From Gorsachius magnificus (Eukaryota; Chordata; Aves; Pelecaniformes; Ardeidae), in contig CM067082.1 in the NCBI GenBank assembly GCA_034008185.1, positions 10,462,984 through 10,526,983 on the forward strand: 64,000 bases of DNA, written 5' to 3'. Under the pieces are notes generated by a model. The model saw only the letters and a list, made by a program, of their open reading frames with translations, had not been told where the DNA came from and ran no database searches. Positions 61,600 through 64,000 of the stretch are shown piece by piece. Position 1 is the first letter of the stretch. Every line of letters starts with the position of its first letter. Position numbers and translations under genes: made by a program.

Positions 61600-62716
61600 T
61601 CGGGGGCTGTTGCCTTTACCTGAAGTCTTTCAGCTCCCTTTTTTGTGAGTCCCATTTACACCTACAGGAGATCTGGGCTTGGGTGACACTTGTCTCTAAT
61701 TCAGAGACGGTCTCTTATTCATCAGATAAAAATTGGAAAAAGCTATCTAAAACCATCCCTGTCTTTTACTTTTGTACGTTTTAATGCAGTTCTTGACATA
61801 AATGTAGGTCAGAGACTGAAGCTCGTGGCTGGAGCAATTAAGTGCTCCATCTGACACAACTGAAAAATCAAATAAAATACTTTAGTGCTCAACCATTATA
61901 TATATACACATTTATTCTTACATTTTCTATGCGCTGTAATTAAGAAATATTTATTTTCATGCAATCTGAAGCCATAGTATCAACAGTGAGAAATAATCCT
62001 CATGAATATGGCTATCAGGATATTTGCCAACATTCTCTCTTCTTTAGCATAACAAAAATGTTTCTACCTTACACCTTCATAAATGTACTTGAATCTTGGA
62101 AGATGAAGTACAGACTGGAAGAAGAAAACGTCTGTTGGAGGTATCCCTAACCTTCTCTAAGTGCATATGGTAGAATATGAATTGCACTCTTAAATAGCTC
62201 TGCTACTAAGAGCTCCCAAACAGCTCTTTGCTGTTAGTTGCAACACAGCAGAAAAAGGCGAGGTTTCATTGGCCATTTCATTTTGAATGGGGAGAAAACG
62301 AGAAATAAACAGGAAAATACAGGAATGTCTGTGACCTCTAGAAAGAAAATACAAAGGCACAATGAAGAAGAACAAGCATGAAAAGAGTGAAAGCTGGAAA
62401 TGACTCTGTGTTCAGAGCTGGGTGTTGAATATTGGTGAGAAAGTCATGGAAAACTTCATTATCTCACTGGGGAAAAGGGAAGAAATAACACACCATAAAA
62501 ATAAATAACAGTGTTTGTGGAGATACGGGGCAAATTAATCAACTGAGAACGCTCTTGTAAACTTGATGAGATAGATGCAACTGTCCAAACTGGGTGCCCT
62601 GTGAGATGTCCAGGAACAGCAACCGGAGGTGAAGCAGGGCATCCAAGGGCATTTTATATAGCCCCAGACACTTTCCTGATAGTGAGATAGCCAAACTTAG
62701 GTGCCTACATGTGTGG

Positions 62717-63025
62717 GAGGTGTCTAAAGTCCTGTTTGTGGAGGCTGATGTGTCCAGTGTAATTTTAGGTTCTGTGGAGTATCTGCTCTGGTCTCCATCT
62801 GCTGCTCTCTGTCATATCAGCCAATCCACTGCAGATGTCTCAGATATCCTAGGGGATCTCAAAGAGCACCAGCGTTCCCTCCTGTGTCACTACAGGCAAT
62901 GGAGACTGCAATGCAGAGCTATTCAGCCATTCTGCCTCAAAGTAGGCACCCAAAGTTGGCCAGTTGAGTTCTTGCAGCTTGCTGGACTGTACCTTCATTG
63001 ACTATAATGTAAGCTTAGACACCTC
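62717..63025. repeat. 11-bp inverted repeat flanking about 290 bp
   Basis: GAGGTGTCTAA at 62717-62727 and TTAGACACCTC at 63015-63025 are exact reverse complements. A further GGTGCCTACATGTGT lies just outside the left arm. The same TAGGTGTCTAAAGT text occurs at 7568. This suggests an old, short DNA transposon-like or palindromic amniote repeat, but no target duplication is evident. Confidence 0.45.
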
Positions 63026-63882
63026 ATGCATGTGTAGACCCCTATGGGTAACGTACATTTAAGTGTTGTACTCTTGTGATGAACTCACCTTAGGGAAACA
63101 GAAGCTTGGAGAAATAAATCTAAATCTGGGTCAATTCTGGGAAAATTGTGAGGGCTGCTGACCTATTGAAGGGATAGGACCTGCTGATCAATTGAAGGGA
63201 GAGCAGTCATGAGGTCAGCAAAGGCAGGTTAAGGTTAAAGCTAGTTTGGAAAGACAAAACAGACCTGGGTCAACTCAATTGCCTGATCTGGCCTCATGTT
63301 GCCTGGAAAAGAAGGCTGCCAGCCATGCAAGCAGTACACCCACCGTGAGGCCGCAGGACCAACAACTGATTCATTTCCATGCAAATAGTGGAGTCAGCTG
63401 CAGTGCTCATCCCAGCAACAATAAACATCAGTGTAAGGCTGCGAAAATGTGACTACATGTTGGTGATATACAAAAAGCCATGCTAAAACCATCAGATAAA
63501 TACAAACCGTCAGTAAGAAACTCTTACAAAATGCATTGCCTGAGGTTTATAGGACCCATCAGGAGGCAGGACAATGTAAAATCTGGTAAAACAGAGCCAG
63601 AGAATGTCCTCGGGGTGGGAGAGCAGCCATTGTAGATCAAGCACGCTAATGGACAAGGGCACAAGAGAAGGAAGTAAAGCTATAAATAAGCTGCTGTGCA
63701 GCCAACGAGCGATGAGAAACGCGCAGTGTAGTCACTAAGGAAGGAAGTTACAAGGCCCCAAAGCAAATGGGTTGCTAAATCTCTGAAAACTAGCACAGAC
63801 AGACTCTCTAGTCCCGTAGCACTGAAAGCCTCGCAGATACTTGGGTATCTGCATCGACCCAAAACCGCTGAACAGAATTGCC

Positions 63883-63896
63883 AAAAAAAAAAAAAA
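63883..63896. repeat. Poly-A run (A14)
   Basis: Uninterrupted run of 14 A. No upstream retroposon is recognised. Confidence 0.8.
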
Positions 63897-64000
63897 GTGT
63901 TACTGCCGATTACCAGTGAGTGAGGCCAGAGCACTTGATTTGTTCAAGACAACACTGTCTGCTGACCATTACATCAAGATGAGTCTTTTGGAGAAGTGCT

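Larger units (their letters stand above)
58415..64000. other. No recognisable gene; unique sequence
   Basis: Apart from the G run (61581-61599), the inverted repeat pair at 62717-63025 and the A run at 63883-63896, I see nothing nameable. Frames are 102 codons or shorter and unbiased. The segment 59430-59640 is AT-rich and looks like conserved non-coding text by eye, which I cannot verify. Confidence 0.5.

Noticed and set aside
1..64000. CRISPR array, prophage, operon or bacterial defence system
   Set aside because: No regularly spaced repeats and no compact gene order. CR1 LINEs and an avian-type LTR identify the sequence as vertebrate nuclear DNA.

Overview
The window looks like avian nuclear DNA with no complete gene. 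The evidence is vertebrate-type base composition (AT-rich and CpG-poor), several 5'-truncated CR1 LINEs ending in the avian (ATTCTATG)n-type tail, and one complete solo LTR of an endogenous retrovirus. That LTR type is one I associate with neoavian birds (from memory; not searched). I find no rRNA, tRNA, CRISPR array, operon or bacterial-style gene. Nearly all open frames are short and unbiased in codon use. The few that resemble a known protein are CR1 reverse-transcriptase remnants. The window is best read as intergenic or intronic sequence.

Layout. Positions 1-13340 hold four old, degraded CR1-clade LINE fragments, all antisense (about 2600-3790, 6800-7065, 9205-9850 and 11856-13340), separated by unique AT-rich sequence. 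Positions 16714-17683 hold the best-preserved CR1, whose reverse-transcriptase C-terminal fragment is open for 176 codons. Positions 22396-23146 hold two CR1 3' ends in tandem. Positions 28665-29728 are a solo LTR with terminal inverted repeats and a near-perfect 5-bp target duplication. Positions 33761-33945 are a short antisense CR1 tail. Positions 37409-38427 are two CR1 3' ends in opposite orientation, about 120 bp apart. The rest, roughly 38430-64000, is mostly unique sequence with MIR-like SINE fragments, simple repeats, a long G run at 61581-61599 and a 17-bp inverted repeat at 58312-58414.

The only spot that looks possibly protein-coding outside the repeats is a 71-bp CpG-dense segment at 41050-41120 on the minus strand. 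It is flanked by AG and GTAAAG splice-like signals, and 14 of its 23 codons end in C. I cannot assign it to a gene. Three other weaker acceptor/donor pairs (22264-22308, 38796-38847, 54147-54193) are recorded. Because such pairs occur several times here, most are probably coincidence.

I did not find an undescribed multi-gene system. The items most worth testing are the candidate exon, the head-to-head CR1 pair, the solo LTR and the 58.3-kb hairpin. Repeat family names and boundaries come from memory of consensus sequences and should be treated as approximate.
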